A DNA stretch of 64,000 nt from Agromyces sp. LHK192 (GTDB lineage Bacteria > Actinomycetota > Actinomycetes > Actinomycetales > Microbacteriaceae), in assembly GCF_004006235.1 (NCBI RefSeq), contig NZ_CP034753.1:1364001-1428000 (forward strand), read 5' to 3'. Positions 36,862-46,057 of the stretch are shown here, piece after piece. The first letter of the stretch is position 1; every line of letters begins with the position of its first letter. The notes under the pieces were generated by a model, which worked only from the letters and a program-made list of their open reading frames with translations, did not search any database and was not told where the DNA came from. The position numbers and the translations under genes were made by a program.

Positions 36862-38124
36862 GTGAACATCCCCCCTCGTCGTGCGATCGGTCAGGGTACG
36901 GCGGTCGCGGCCGCCGCGGGCCTGTCGGGCCTGGGCAGCTACGCCGTGGTCGTCGTCGCGGCGCACGCCATGGACGCCGAGGCCTACTCGTCGTTCGCCG
37001 TGTTCTGGTCGCTGGCGGTCGTCGCCGGGCTCGGGCTCTATTACCCGATCGAGCAGGAGACCGCACGGGAGATCGCGGCCGATCGCCGTGCGGGCGGCGG
37101 ATTGCTCCGCGCCGTCGCCGTCGTCGCCGGGATCGTGACGGGTGTCGCCGCGCTCGTCGTACTGCTCCTGCTCACGCCCGCCGGCCGTGCCTACATCGGG
37201 GAGCCGGCGCTCGTGCCCGCGTTGATCGCGGTCCTCCTCGCCAGCGCTGTGCAGTTCCCGGTGCGTGGTCTCCTGTCGGGGGGCGGGCTCCGCGGGCGCT
37301 ACTCGCTCGTGATCGGGGCCGAGGGCGTCGCCCGCATCCTGATTCCCGTCGGTCTGCTCGTCGGCGGCGTCGTGGCGAACGTTCCCTTCGCCTACGCCGT
37401 CGCAGCGGCGGCCGTGGTGGCCGTGGTGCCCGCGTTCCTCGTGCGGGATCGATCGTGGCTGCACCGCCCGGCACCCGCGCTCGCCGCGGTCGCACGCCGG
37501 ACGACCGCGCTCATCGTCGCGGCGCTCGCCATCCAACTCCTGCTCAACGCCCCGGTTCTGATCGCGGGCGCCGTGGACGGTGCGATGCCGCTCGCGGGCG
37601 GCATCCTGGCTTCCCTGACGATCGCGCGCATCCCGGTCTTCCTCTATGGCGTCGCTCAGGTGCTGTACATGCCGTCGGTCGCGCGTGCGCGGGGCCATGG
37701 CGACCCGGCCGCGCTCCGCCGCGTCGTCGTGCTCGGCATGGGCGCCGCAGTCGCGGCAGCCGTTCTGACCGTCGTCGTGATGGCGGTTGCCGGCACGTGG
37801 CTCGTCTCCGTGGTCTTCGGCGCCGACCACGCGCTCGGCGAGCCCGTCCAGGTGCTCATCGGCCTCGGCATCGGCGTCTTCCTCATCGGACAGGTGGCCT
37901 CTGACACCGCGCTCGCCCTCGGGGCGCATCGGGCGCTGGTGAGCTCATGGGTCGTCGCGCTCGTCGCGGCCGGTATCACCGCGGCAACCGTGTCCGATCC
38001 GGTCCTCCGCACGACCGCCCCGCTGCTGGTCGGTTCGTCGATCGCGGTCGTCCTGCTGGCAGGGGTCGTCATCGTTCGGCTCCGGCTCGCACGTCCGACC
38101 GGCCGTCCCGGGGCCGGACGATGA
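36862..38124 (+). CDS. polysaccharide flippase-like membrane protein (Wzx/MATE-like)
   Basis: A 420-residue protein with 12 or so hydrophobic helices, the length and layout of lipid-linked oligosaccharide flippases of the MVF/MATE superfamily. Helix 1 reads GTAVAAAAGLSGLGSYAVVV with few charges, and charged loops such as EQETAREIAADRR are cytosolic. GTG 36862 is selected with AAGGA at about 10 nt; an in-frame ATG 36826 lacks one. Its stop overlaps the next gene by ATGA, and it starts a four-gene operon of export, GT-C and GT4 functions. Assignment is by topology and context, as motifs in this family are weak. Confidence 0.78.
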   Translation: MNIPPRRAIGQGTAVAAAAGLSGLGSYAVVVVAAHAMDAEAYSSFAVFWSLAVVAGLGLYYPIEQETAREIAADRRAGGGLLRAVAVVAGIVTGVAALVVLLLLTPAGRAYIGEPALVPALIAVLLASAVQFPVRGLLSGGGLRGRYSLVIGAEGVARILIPVGLLVGGVVANVPFAYAVAAAAVVAVVPAFLVRDRSWLHRPAPALAAVARRTTALIVAALAIQLLLNAPVLIAGAVDGAMPLAGGILASLTIARIPVFLYGVAQVLYMPSVARARGHGDPAALRRVVVLGMGAAVAAAVLTVVVMAVAGTWLVSVVFGADHALGEPVQVLIGLGIGVFLIGQVASDTALALGAHRALVSSWVVALVAAGITAATVSDPVLRTTAPLLVGSSIAVVLLAGVVIVRLRLARPTGRPGAGR

Positions 38125-40238
38125 CCGCGGTCCTCGTCGTCCTCGTCGGGGCGGCGCTCCTCACGGTCGTCGGCGTCGGGATACTCCTGCTCGCGCCGCC
38201 ATCGGTCGCGGCTCGCCTGCTGCCCGCCGCGCCGGTCGTCGGGGTCGCGTACCTCGTGGTCTCGCTGCACCTGGTGGGGATGCTCGGATCGTCCGCGATG
38301 GGAATCTGGATCGCGCTCGCCCCGCCCGTCGCGGTCATCGCGGTGAACGCATTCCGCAGCCCCCGCCGGTTCCTCCTCCTGCTCCGGGCATGGCGCGGTG
38401 CGGTGATCGTCGCCGTGATCGGCGGCGCCGCGGCGCTCATCGCGCTCACGCCGCAGATCTTCGCGGGAACGAGCGGTGTGGTCCAGCTCACTCCGAGCAA
38501 CGACGCGTTCTACTACGTCTCCATGTCCGACTGGCTGGCCGGTCACCCCATCCTCGACCCGCCGGACATCGGGTCGGCTCCCGCGCCCGGTCATCCGTCG
38601 CCGGCCTACGGGGACGTCTGGGTCGGTCTCCTCTGGGGCCTGCGGATCGGACAGGAGCTCGTCGGGGGCGGCCTCGCGAGCCTCCTCGGCCTGACCGGAT
38701 CCGCCGCGTTCCCGGGCCTCACCGCGCTGTGGATCGGCCTCCTTCCCGGGGCGGCGTGGGTGCTCGCGGCCGTCTACGCCAGGGGTCGGGCCGCGGCCTT
38801 CGCGTCCGCCCTCGTCGTGGGCGTGCTCCCGTCGACCCTGCACCAGATGGTGAACCAGAATGCGGACAGCCTGCTCGGCACGTCGCTCGTCCTGCTCACG
38901 ATCGCCGCCGTCGGTTCGGCCGTCCGCGGACGCGGGCGTCGCGTACCGCTGTGGCTCGCGGCCGGCGCGCTCGCCGCCGCGATCGGCACGTACACCGAGT
39001 ACCTGCCGTTCCTGGCGCCGGTGCTGGTCGCCGTGGTGTTGATCGGGCATCGTGCCGAACTGGGTCGCGCGCTGCTGCGCGGCATGGCGATCGTCGGGCT
39101 CGCGCTCGCGTTCGGCCCCCTCATCTGGTTCCGCGCCGTGAACTCCCTTCTGGTCGTCGGCGGGGTCGCGGCAGCCCCGACGTCGGGAACTCCAGGCTTG
39201 CGGGTCTCGGTCGAGCGAGTGCTGGGCGCGCTCCCGGGTTCCGCGGTCCGCGATCTCCCCGGCGACCCGAATCCGCCGGCCGCACTCGCCGTGCTCGCCG
39301 CGGTCATCGTGCTGGCTGGGATCGCAATCGGCCTCGTGGCGATGCGGAGCCGCGGTCTCTCCGTCGGGGCCGGGGTCGCGCTCGTCGTCGCGTTCGTGCT
39401 CGCGGTGCGCAGCGGTGACTACGTCGCCGGCCGAGCCGTCGACATGGTGTCGCCCATCCTCCTCGTGGTCGGTCTCATCGGATGGCAGCACCTGGTCTCG
39501 CGATTCGGGATGCACCCGCGTCGGGTCGTCGTCGTCGCGATCGCCGTCGTGCTGGGCGCCGCGTCGGCAGCGACCGGAGTGCAGTTCATCCGAGGCGAGC
39601 GCCTCGCGGCAGCATCGACGACGAACGTCGTCGATGCCGATTTCGCGGCGCTGCGCGAATGGGCGACCCGGGCGAGCGCCGACGGCACCGGCGCCGGCCT
39701 CGCGACCCCGGCATTCTTCGAGCAGCTCTGGGGCAGCGATGCGATGCGCGACCTGGATGGCGTGTCGTACGTGACCCTCCGCGGCGACCTCGGGTATCGC
39801 GGCGACACGTCGATGACGCGGTACTGGAACGGCGTCAGGCCCGACGTCGTGATCGCCGGTCCGGGGGCGTTCATCGCTGCGGACGCCGACGCGGTCACGG
39901 ACGTCGCCGGACGATTCTCCCGGGTGGACTTCACGGCGGGCAGTGCAGTCATCGCCGTGCCGGCCTCGGGCGACGTCCAATGGGCGTGGTCGTCGTCGGC
40001 GCCGGTTCTCGGCGGGAGCGGCGGAACGGTCCTGCTGCTCACCGATCGGCCCACGTTGGCCGGGTGCACGCTCGAGATCGCTTCCGACGTGCCGGTCTCA
40101 GTCGACGAGGACGGGCCGTTCGCCGAGGATGCAGATCTCGATCGCGTACCCTTGACCGACGGGGCGGGACAGGTACAGGTCTGGCGTGCGGACGGTCCAG
40201 GCCCGATCGCGCTGGAAGGGATTCGCTGTGCCCCGTGA
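38121..40238 (+). CDS. large multi-pass membrane protein, GT-C glycosyltransferase-like
   Basis: 705-aa protein with about 13 hydrophobic helices (up to residue 490) and a soluble extracytoplasmic C-terminal domain of about 200 aa. The first external loop contains LTPSNDAFYYVSMSDWLAGH, with an acidic residue placed where GT-C enzymes keep the catalytic aspartate, and GTYTEYLPFLAP appears later. GT-C enzymes use polyprenyl-phosphate sugars outside the membrane, which fits the UbiA and GT2 polyprenol transferases nearby. It overlaps the flippase-like gene by 4 nt and the following GT4 gene by 11 nt. No named family is claimed. Confidence 0.78.
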   Translation: MTAVLVVLVGAALLTVVGVGILLLAPPSVAARLLPAAPVVGVAYLVVSLHLVGMLGSSAMGIWIALAPPVAVIAVNAFRSPRRFLLLLRAWRGAVIVAVIGGAAALIALTPQIFAGTSGVVQLTPSNDAFYYVSMSDWLAGHPILDPPDIGSAPAPGHPSPAYGDVWVGLLWGLRIGQELVGGGLASLLGLTGSAAFPGLTALWIGLLPGAAWVLAAVYARGRAAAFASALVVGVLPSTLHQMVNQNADSLLGTSLVLLTIAAVGSAVRGRGRRVPLWLAAGALAAAIGTYTEYLPFLAPVLVAVVLIGHRAELGRALLRGMAIVGLALAFGPLIWFRAVNSLLVVGGVAAAPTSGTPGLRVSVERVLGALPGSAVRDLPGDPNPPAALAVLAAVIVLAGIAIGLVAMRSRGLSVGAGVALVVAFVLAVRSGDYVAGRAVDMVSPILLVVGLIGWQHLVSRFGMHPRRVVVVAIAVVLGAASAATGVQFIRGERLAAASTTNVVDADFAALREWATRASADGTGAGLATPAFFEQLWGSDAMRDLDGVSYVTLRGDLGYRGDTSMTRYWNGVRPDVVIAGPGAFIAADADAVTDVAGRFSRVDFTAGSAVIAVPASGDVQWAWSSSAPVLGGSGGTVLLLTDRPTLAGCTLEIASDVPVSVDEDGPFAEDADLDRVPLTDGAGQVQVWRADGPGPIALEGIRCAP

Positions 40239-41352
40239 GTTCGACGTCGTCATGGCGCTCAACTATTACTCGCCGTACGTGAGCGGGCTGACCGATGCCG
40301 CGCGCCTGGTCGCGGAGGACCTCGCCGCCGACGGGCAGCGCGTGCTCGTCGTCACCGGACGGCACGACGCGTCCCTGCCCCGCAACGAGACCATCCGCGG
40401 GGTCGAGGTCGTCCGCACCGACGTGGTCGCGCGCATCGGCAAGGGGCTCATCAGTCCGTCCTTCGTGCGGACCGCCGTCGAGGCGGGTCGTCGCGCGCGC
40501 GTGGTGAACCTCCACCTGCCGATGATCGAGAGCGGCCTCATCGCCAAGCGATTGGCGAAGCACACGCCCGTGGTCACGACCTACCAGTGCGACGTCGCCC
40601 TGCCGCACAGTCTCCTCAACTCGGTGCAGACCGCGGTGATGGATCGTTCCGTGGCGCTCGCCATGCGGAACAGCGCTGCGATCGTCCCGTCGAGCCGGGA
40701 CTATGCCGACCATTCGCGCCTCGCGCGGCTCATGCAGGACCACCGGACCGTCCCCATCTCGCCACCGACCCGCCTCCGGACCGGCGGGCGACCGGCGTTC
40801 CGAGAGACGGACGGCCTGCACGTGGGTTTCCTCGGCCGGATCGTCGCCGAGAAGGGCCTCGAATACCTGATCGACGGGTTCCGAGAGCTCGACGACCCGG
40901 ACGCCCGTCTGCTCATCGGCGGAGGCTACGACGTGGCGGGCGGCAGCGTGATCGACCGCGTGCGCGCGCACATGGGCGACGACCGGCGCATCCGCCTCCT
41001 GGGATTCCTGGCAGAAGATCGCCTGGCCGACTTCTACGCGTCCCTCGATGTGTTCGCGCTCCCCTCCGTGAACTCCTTCGAAGCCTTCGGCATCGTGCAG
41101 GTGGAGGCCATGCGGGTCGGCGTCGCTGCGATCGCCTCCGACATCCCCGGGGTTCGCACGCCGGTGAGCTCGACCGGATTCGGAGACATCGTCGAATCAC
41201 GAAGCGCCCCGGCCATCACCGCGTCGCTCCGCGGCTTCGCGGATCGCGGCCTCGACCCCGTCGCTGGAGCCGAGGCGTCCAACGCGCGATACTCGCTCGC
41301 GACCACCGTCGCCGAGTACCGTGCCGTGTTCGACCGAGTGGCGGCGCGATGA
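40228..41352 (+). CDS. GT4-family glycosyltransferase
   Basis: 374-aa GT-B glycosyltransferase. The N-domain reads MALNYYSPYVSGLTDAARLV, and IVPSSRDYADHSRLARLM sits before the hinge. The C-domain has VGFLGRIVAEKGLEYLIDGF and the EAFGIVQVE catalytic motif (ExxxxxxxE). GTG 40228 has GGAAGGGA 6 nt upstream and overlaps the preceding gene by 11 bp; the stop overlaps the next gene as ATGA. The tight coupling to two GT-C-like proteins suggests they build one glycan. Specificity is unknown. Confidence 0.9.
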   Translation: MPREFDVVMALNYYSPYVSGLTDAARLVAEDLAADGQRVLVVTGRHDASLPRNETIRGVEVVRTDVVARIGKGLISPSFVRTAVEAGRRARVVNLHLPMIESGLIAKRLAKHTPVVTTYQCDVALPHSLLNSVQTAVMDRSVALAMRNSAAIVPSSRDYADHSRLARLMQDHRTVPISPPTRLRTGGRPAFRETDGLHVGFLGRIVAEKGLEYLIDGFRELDDPDARLLIGGGYDVAGGSVIDRVRAHMGDDRRIRLLGFLAEDRLADFYASLDVFALPSVNSFEAFGIVQVEAMRVGVAAIASDIPGVRTPVSSTGFGDIVESRSAPAITASLRGFADRGLDPVAGAEASNARYSLATTVAEYRAVFDRVAAR

Positions 41353-43094
41353 ATCGGGTGCAGGACGGCGCCGAGCCGACCGAAGCGGGGCCGGTGCCCG
41401 AGGTTCGCGCGTCGTTCCGCGAACGTGCCGCAGAGGCTGGACGTCGCGCGGTCGCCGTGCGCAGCAATCTGTGGCCCGCGCTGCTGTTCCTGGTGCTCAT
41501 CATCGCGCTCTGGGGCCGGCCCGCACTCGGCGATTGGGCACACCTACGACTCGCGAATCCCGGCGATGCCGAATCATTCTCGTTCTACCTCTCCTGGAAC
41601 GTGCATGCGCTCGCGAACTTCGTGAACCCGTTCCATACGCCGAACCTCTACGCGCCCGGCGGGCAGGACCTGGGCAATGCCATCTCGCTGCCGACGGTGT
41701 CCATGCTGATGGCGCCGATCACCGTCCTGTTCGGCGGGACAGCCGCATACAACACCGCGCTGCTCCTCGCGATCTGGCTCGGCACGTTCGCGGTGTACCT
41801 GCTCGCGCGAGAGCTGACCGGGTCGCTCCTGGGCGCGACGGCGGCTGGTCTCCTCATGCTCGTCGCCCCGTACTTCACCGGCCACGCGCAGGGGCACCTC
41901 AACCTCATGTGGGTGTTCGCGACGCCGTTGATCGGCTACCTCGCGACGCGCTACGTGAAAGGGACGCTTCGACCCGGTTGGTTCGTGGCTTGGACCGCCG
42001 TGCTCGTCGCCTTCACCGGAGGCGCGTCGACGGAAGTCCTGGTCACGCACACGCTCTTCATCGTCCTCGGAGTGGGCGTGGTCATCTGCTTCACGCGGGG
42101 CGAGGTCCGGCGGCGATCCGCTCGCTCGCTGCTCTGGCTCGCGGCCGGCGGCGCGATCGGTGCGATCCTGCTGATCCCGGTCGTGGTCGCGGCACTCCAG
42201 GCGGGAATCCCGACATCGGCGCTGAACCCGCCGAACCTGTACAGCACGGAACTGACCAATCTCGTGGTGCCGACCCGGATGTCGGAGTTCGGGGAGACCC
42301 TCTTCGAGGGAGTGCGCGAGGACTGGCTTTCGAACGATTCCGAGAACACCGCGTTCTTGGGAATCCCGCTCGTGCTCCTGCTCGGCGCGTACGCGTTCGC
42401 AACGCGGCACCGGTTCTCCGGGGCAGTGGCGGCGTTCGGCCTGATCGGCCTGATCCTGAGCTTCGGGCCGCTGCTCACGATCTCCGGGATCAACACGATT
42501 CCGATGCCCTGGATGGTGGCGACGTTCGTTCCCGGACTCGACCATGCGCTCCCCGGGCGTTTCTCGCTCTTCGTGTTCATGGCGGCCTGCCTCCTGGTCG
42601 CCGATGCCGTCGCACGTCGCGTGGTCCCGTTGTGGATCACCGCCACACTGGTCGCCGCGTCGTTCGTGCTCATGGTTCCCAACCTGAGTTCGATGGGGTT
42701 CCCGACCCCCGCGCCCATTTCGGAGTTCGCGGCCGAAGACCTCGACGACGTGGTCGAGCCGGGCGACAACGTGCTGGTGCTGCCGCCCGGGCAGTACGGC
42801 CCGGGGATGCGCTGGATGGACGAGCTCGACTTCACCTTCGTCACACCCACGGGCAACGGCGGCGGCGCGAACGCCCCTGAGGCGTGGGCCGATCCGGTCG
42901 CGCGTGCCCTCTTCGATCGCAACTTCGACTTCGACTGGGACGACGAACTCTTGCCCTACCTCGAGCGGATCGGCGTGGACCTCGTCATCGTCGATGAAGG
43001 GTCGGACGAATGGCTCGAGGTGACCGAGCGCGCGCTCGGGCCCGCGACGGAGGAGATCGACGGCGTACACGTCTGGGACCTCGCCTCCGACTGA
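41349..43094 (+). CDS. multi-pass membrane protein, GT-C glycosyltransferase-like
   Basis: 581-aa membrane protein with about 11 helices. The first external loop holds NPGDAESFSFYLSWNVHAL followed by NPFHTPNLYAPGGQDL. Later comes YFTGHAQGHLNLMW, a His/Asn-rich turn found in a broad group of uncharacterised bacterial GT-C-type proteins. The C-terminal 110 residues are soluble and end in an acidic region. It resembles the protein at 28978-31233 in layout (helical half, then soluble part), but has a different sequence. Overlap by ATGA with the GT4 gene shows operon membership. It converges on the secreted-protein gene 56 bp away. Confidence 0.78.
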   Translation: MNRVQDGAEPTEAGPVPEVRASFRERAAEAGRRAVAVRSNLWPALLFLVLIIALWGRPALGDWAHLRLANPGDAESFSFYLSWNVHALANFVNPFHTPNLYAPGGQDLGNAISLPTVSMLMAPITVLFGGTAAYNTALLLAIWLGTFAVYLLARELTGSLLGATAAGLLMLVAPYFTGHAQGHLNLMWVFATPLIGYLATRYVKGTLRPGWFVAWTAVLVAFTGGASTEVLVTHTLFIVLGVGVVICFTRGEVRRRSARSLLWLAAGGAIGAILLIPVVVAALQAGIPTSALNPPNLYSTELTNLVVPTRMSEFGETLFEGVREDWLSNDSENTAFLGIPLVLLLGAYAFATRHRFSGAVAAFGLIGLILSFGPLLTISGINTIPMPWMVATFVPGLDHALPGRFSLFVFMAACLLVADAVARRVVPLWITATLVAASFVLMVPNLSSMGFPTPAPISEFAAEDLDDVVEPGDNVLVLPPGQYGPGMRWMDELDFTFVTPTGNGGGANAPEAWADPVARALFDRNFDFDWDDELLPYLERIGVDLVIVDEGSDEWLEVTERALGPATEEIDGVHVWDLASD

Positions 43095-43150
43095 CGCGCA
43101 CAAGGCGCTCGGGGTCGACGACCGTCGCCAGGCCGGGTGCGGCGTCAGCG

Positions 43151-45295
43151 TCAGTACACCTGCGCGCCGTCGAGTCGGAGGCCTCGGTCCGGCGAGTGCT
43201 CGTAGACCTGGAACCTGAGCACCGTGTGGTCGTGCACGGCGATGGGGAGTGCGACCCGGACGAGTTGCCACTGGTCGGTTCCGGTGAAACCGACGCTGGT
43301 GCCCTCCGTCTGCGCTCCGCCGAGGGCCCACAGCGCGAGGACTCCGGCATGCCCGGTGCCTTTCACCCAGACCTCCGCCGTATAGGTGTCGCCGACGGTG
43401 GTCCGGAAGGCGACGTCCTGGTACAGCGAGTCACCGGCTCGCCGCGAGTTCGTGTCCAGGTAGTACGTCCGGTGCGCAGCGTCGCCGGGTCGGGAGGCCG
43501 CGTAGATCGCGACATTCATGTCGGCGGCGCTTCTGACCCAGCCGCCGAAGGCGCCGCCCTCGAACGAGCCGGCGTTGAGGAGGTTCCTTCCGAGATCGGC
43601 GTCGTCGAGCCACAGCGTCTGACCGACGGTGTTCATGTAGATCTCTGCCTTGACGTGGCTCGGCGACACGTCTGCGGTGTCGAGGTCCACCGTGACCTTC
43701 GTCCAGTCGCCCGCGACCGAGAATGCGGCCGCGCTGTTGATGAGGCGGCTGCCACCGAGACCCCACAGCGCGACAGCGCCGTCCATTCGCGCGCGTGGAT
43801 CCTCGTTCCGCAACCAGATCGAGAAGGTGTACCTGCCATCGGTCGTGCGGGGGATCGCGACGCTCTGCGAGAACGATCGACCGGCGACCGGGGTGTTCGA
43901 GGCTGCGAACCAGTCGCCCGCGTGAGCGATCTCCGGGGCGCGATAGATCTGGCGGTTGATGAATCCGTTGCCCGGCTCCCAGGCGGCGAAGGACCCTTCG
44001 AACGACGGGACTCGCAGGAGGTTCCGGTCGGGCGGCGCTTGGCCGAAGCCCATCGAGGCGTTGTCGACCCAGAGGGTCCCCGCGGTCGATTGCAGGTACA
44101 GGTCGAGCCGCATCAGCGAGTGCGCGCTCTGCCGGATCGGGAGCTTGACCACGACCTGCTGCCACGAGGATCCGACGGTCACGTCGACCTGTCGGGCCTC
44201 GGTCGTCCCACCGAGTCCCCAGAGCACGACGGTGACCGAGTACGGCCGATCGTCGCTCGATCTGAGCCAGATCGACGCGGTCGCCTCCTCGCCCGGATTC
44301 GTCGTGCGACGCACGTCCTGCGTGAGCGCGCGACCGGCGACCGGCGTGTTGGTGGCGGCGAACCAATTGCCGTCCTGCGCCCGCGCGTCGCGGTAGACGG
44401 CCTGGTTGATGAAACCGTTGCTCGCTCCCCAGCCGGAGAACGATCCCCCTTCGAACGACGGCGACTGCAACCAGTTCGACGGGCTCCCGAACCAATCGGT
44501 GAACATCCTCCAGAAGTTGCGATTGCCGTATGACGAGCATCCGTCGCCGGTGCCGTACAGGTTCGCGAGCGCGGCCGCATTGGGCTGATAGGGGGTGTAG
44601 ATGTAGAGGTTCGCGGTCGCCTGGTTGCGGATGAAGACCCGGCTGGAGCCGCAGGCCGCATTGGGATGGAATCCGATGGTGTTCTCCCGGCCGGCCTGGT
44701 AGTTCCAGGCCGTGGGGTTCTGGGTGTAGCGCTGGAACTGCCTCGCTGCGTTGTAGACCTGGTTGAAGAATCCGAAGTACTCCGCATCGCACGGTGCGGT
44801 ATCGGGACACGCGTAGCCCATGGCGATCCGGTAGTCGCTGTCGGTCGGTGACACCCGGGTGACCAGGCCGCGCTCCTTCTGCAGGGTCACGATGAGCACC
44901 TGCGGGTTGATCCGGCACGCCGCGCCGACCTTGGCGATGATCTCGGCCGCGCTCTCGCTCGCCGATCCGTTGTACTGGGCGCAGTAGGAGGACGCCGCAC
45001 GGGTGGTGGTCGCCTGTCGGTAGTCCTTGAGGCAAGGCTGACCGTTCGCTCCGACGCAATTGACGACCTGCTGATTCAGGAAGGACTGCACCTGGGCCGG
45101 CGTCATCGCCGCGCCGTTGAAGAACGTCGCGTCGCTGATGATGTTCCCGGGGTCGAACGCGCTCGCATCCGCCGCCATCGCGGGCTCAGGGGACGGTATC
45201 GGCGCGACGAGGATGCCGATCAGGCCTGCGATCGCGATCAATGCGCCTGCCCGGCGTCGCCACGCGCCGTTCGATCGATGCTCGTGTCCGGTCAT
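43151..45295 (-). CDS. secreted protein: cysteine-rich N-terminal domain + three carbohydrate-binding-like repeats
   Basis: A 714-aa exported protein. Residues 1-42 form a signal peptide (Arg-rich, hydrophobic core, Ala-x-Ala site near 39-41). Residues 46-272 are a domain with eight cysteines and the segment VTLQKERGLV, seen in many uncharacterised actinobacterial surface proteins; a muralytic role has been suspected but I cannot show one. Three repeats follow (276-416, 426-568, 572-714), each beginning with PSFEGG/GSFEGG plus a Trp and containing W/YFAA(T/S)NTPVAGR, VxLWGLGG and LWxDDA. That is a jelly-roll pattern like CBM4/9 modules. ATG 45295 has a G-run 5 nt upstream. It sits alone between two plus-strand operons. 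Confidence 0.85.
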   Translation of the reverse strand: MTGHEHRSNGAWRRRAGALIAIAGLIGILVAPIPSPEPAMAADASAFDPGNIISDATFFNGAAMTPAQVQSFLNQQVVNCVGANGQPCLKDYRQATTTRAASSYCAQYNGSASESAAEIIAKVGAACRINPQVLIVTLQKERGLVTRVSPTDSDYRIAMGYACPDTAPCDAEYFGFFNQVYNAARQFQRYTQNPTAWNYQAGRENTIGFHPNAACGSSRVFIRNQATANLYIYTPYQPNAAALANLYGTGDGCSSYGNRNFWRMFTDWFGSPSNWLQSPSFEGGSFSGWGASNGFINQAVYRDARAQDGNWFAATNTPVAGRALTQDVRRTTNPGEEATASIWLRSSDDRPYSVTVVLWGLGGTTEARQVDVTVGSSWQQVVVKLPIRQSAHSLMRLDLYLQSTAGTLWVDNASMGFGQAPPDRNLLRVPSFEGSFAAWEPGNGFINRQIYRAPEIAHAGDWFAASNTPVAGRSFSQSVAIPRTTDGRYTFSIWLRNEDPRARMDGAVALWGLGGSRLINSAAAFSVAGDWTKVTVDLDTADVSPSHVKAEIYMNTVGQTLWLDDADLGRNLLNAGSFEGGAFGGWVRSAADMNVAIYAASRPGDAAHRTYYLDTNSRRAGDSLYQDVAFRTTVGDTYTAEVWVKGTGHAGVLALWALGGAQTEGTSVGFTGTDQWQLVRVALPIAVHDHTVLRFQVYEHSPDRGLRLDGAQVY

Positions 45296-45415
45296 CGACA
45301 CCCCCCGGAGCCTTTCCTACCACGAAGGTCCTCCACCGTGGCGACGCTTCGCCGTGTCACCGTCGAGTGATCGGAGTTGCGTAAGCTTGTCACGGCTCAG
45401 AAGGAGGTTCGCCGA

Positions 45416-46057
45416 GTGGCGCGTCAGATCCACCTCGTCCGCCACGGAGAGGTCCACAATCCCGGAGGGGTGCTGTACGGGCGTCTCCCCGGATTCCCGC
45501 TTTCGGAGCACGGCCGATCGACGGCGCAGGGCGCGGCCGACGAGCTCGAGCGCACTGGGCGGGCGATCGATGCGGTCATCGCGTCCCCGCTCGAACGCGC
45601 CATGGAGTCCGCGGCGCCGATCGCGCGGTTCGCGGGCCTCGCTGCAGAGCCTGACGAGCGTGTCATCGAGGCGTTCAGCCGGCTCGAGGGCGGGGAATAC
45701 GAGATGAGCCTGTCCATCCTTGCGAAGCCGCGCGCCTGGCGGTTCCTCGTCAACCCGTTCCGGCCGAGCTGGGGCGAGCCCTACACGGAGGTGCTCGCGC
45801 GCATGCATGGCGCGATGGAGGACGCCTGGACCCGTCCAGGCGAGGGGGACATCGTCATCGTCGGCCACCAGTTGCCGATCTGGGTGACCAGTCGCAACGG
45901 ACGCGGCAGGTCCTCGTTCCACGACCCGCGCAAGCGGCGGTGCGCGCTGTCGAGCATCACGACGTTCGTTCGGCGCGACGGGGCGTTCATCGAGGTCGGC
46001 TACCGCGATACGGTGGCCGCGCACGGCGAAACGGCGCGCGACGTGGGCGCGGCGTGA
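45416..46057 (+). CDS. histidine phosphatase superfamily (phosphoglycerate mutase-like) protein
   Basis: 213-aa branch 1 histidine phosphatase. The phospho-acceptor His10 is in HLVRHGEVHNPGG, the Arg of the P-loop follows, SPLERAMESAAPIA contains the catalytic acid region, and GHQLPIW holds the second active-site His. GTG 45416 is chosen because AAGGAGG at 45401-45407 is 8 nt upstream; a TAAGCT -10 candidate lies at 45382-45387. It is the first gene of an operon of glycosyltransferases and the ABC exporter, coupled by GTGA to the next gene. Its substrate is unknown; a sugar phosphate or lipid phosphate is possible, and metabolic PGM function is unlikely given the sequence length. Confidence 0.88.
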   Translation: MARQIHLVRHGEVHNPGGVLYGRLPGFPLSEHGRSTAQGAADELERTGRAIDAVIASPLERAMESAAPIARFAGLAAEPDERVIEAFSRLEGGEYEMSLSILAKPRAWRFLVNPFRPSWGEPYTEVLARMHGAMEDAWTRPGEGDIVIVGHQLPIWVTSRNGRGRSSFHDPRKRRCALSSITTFVRRDGAFIEVGYRDTVAAHGETARDVGAA

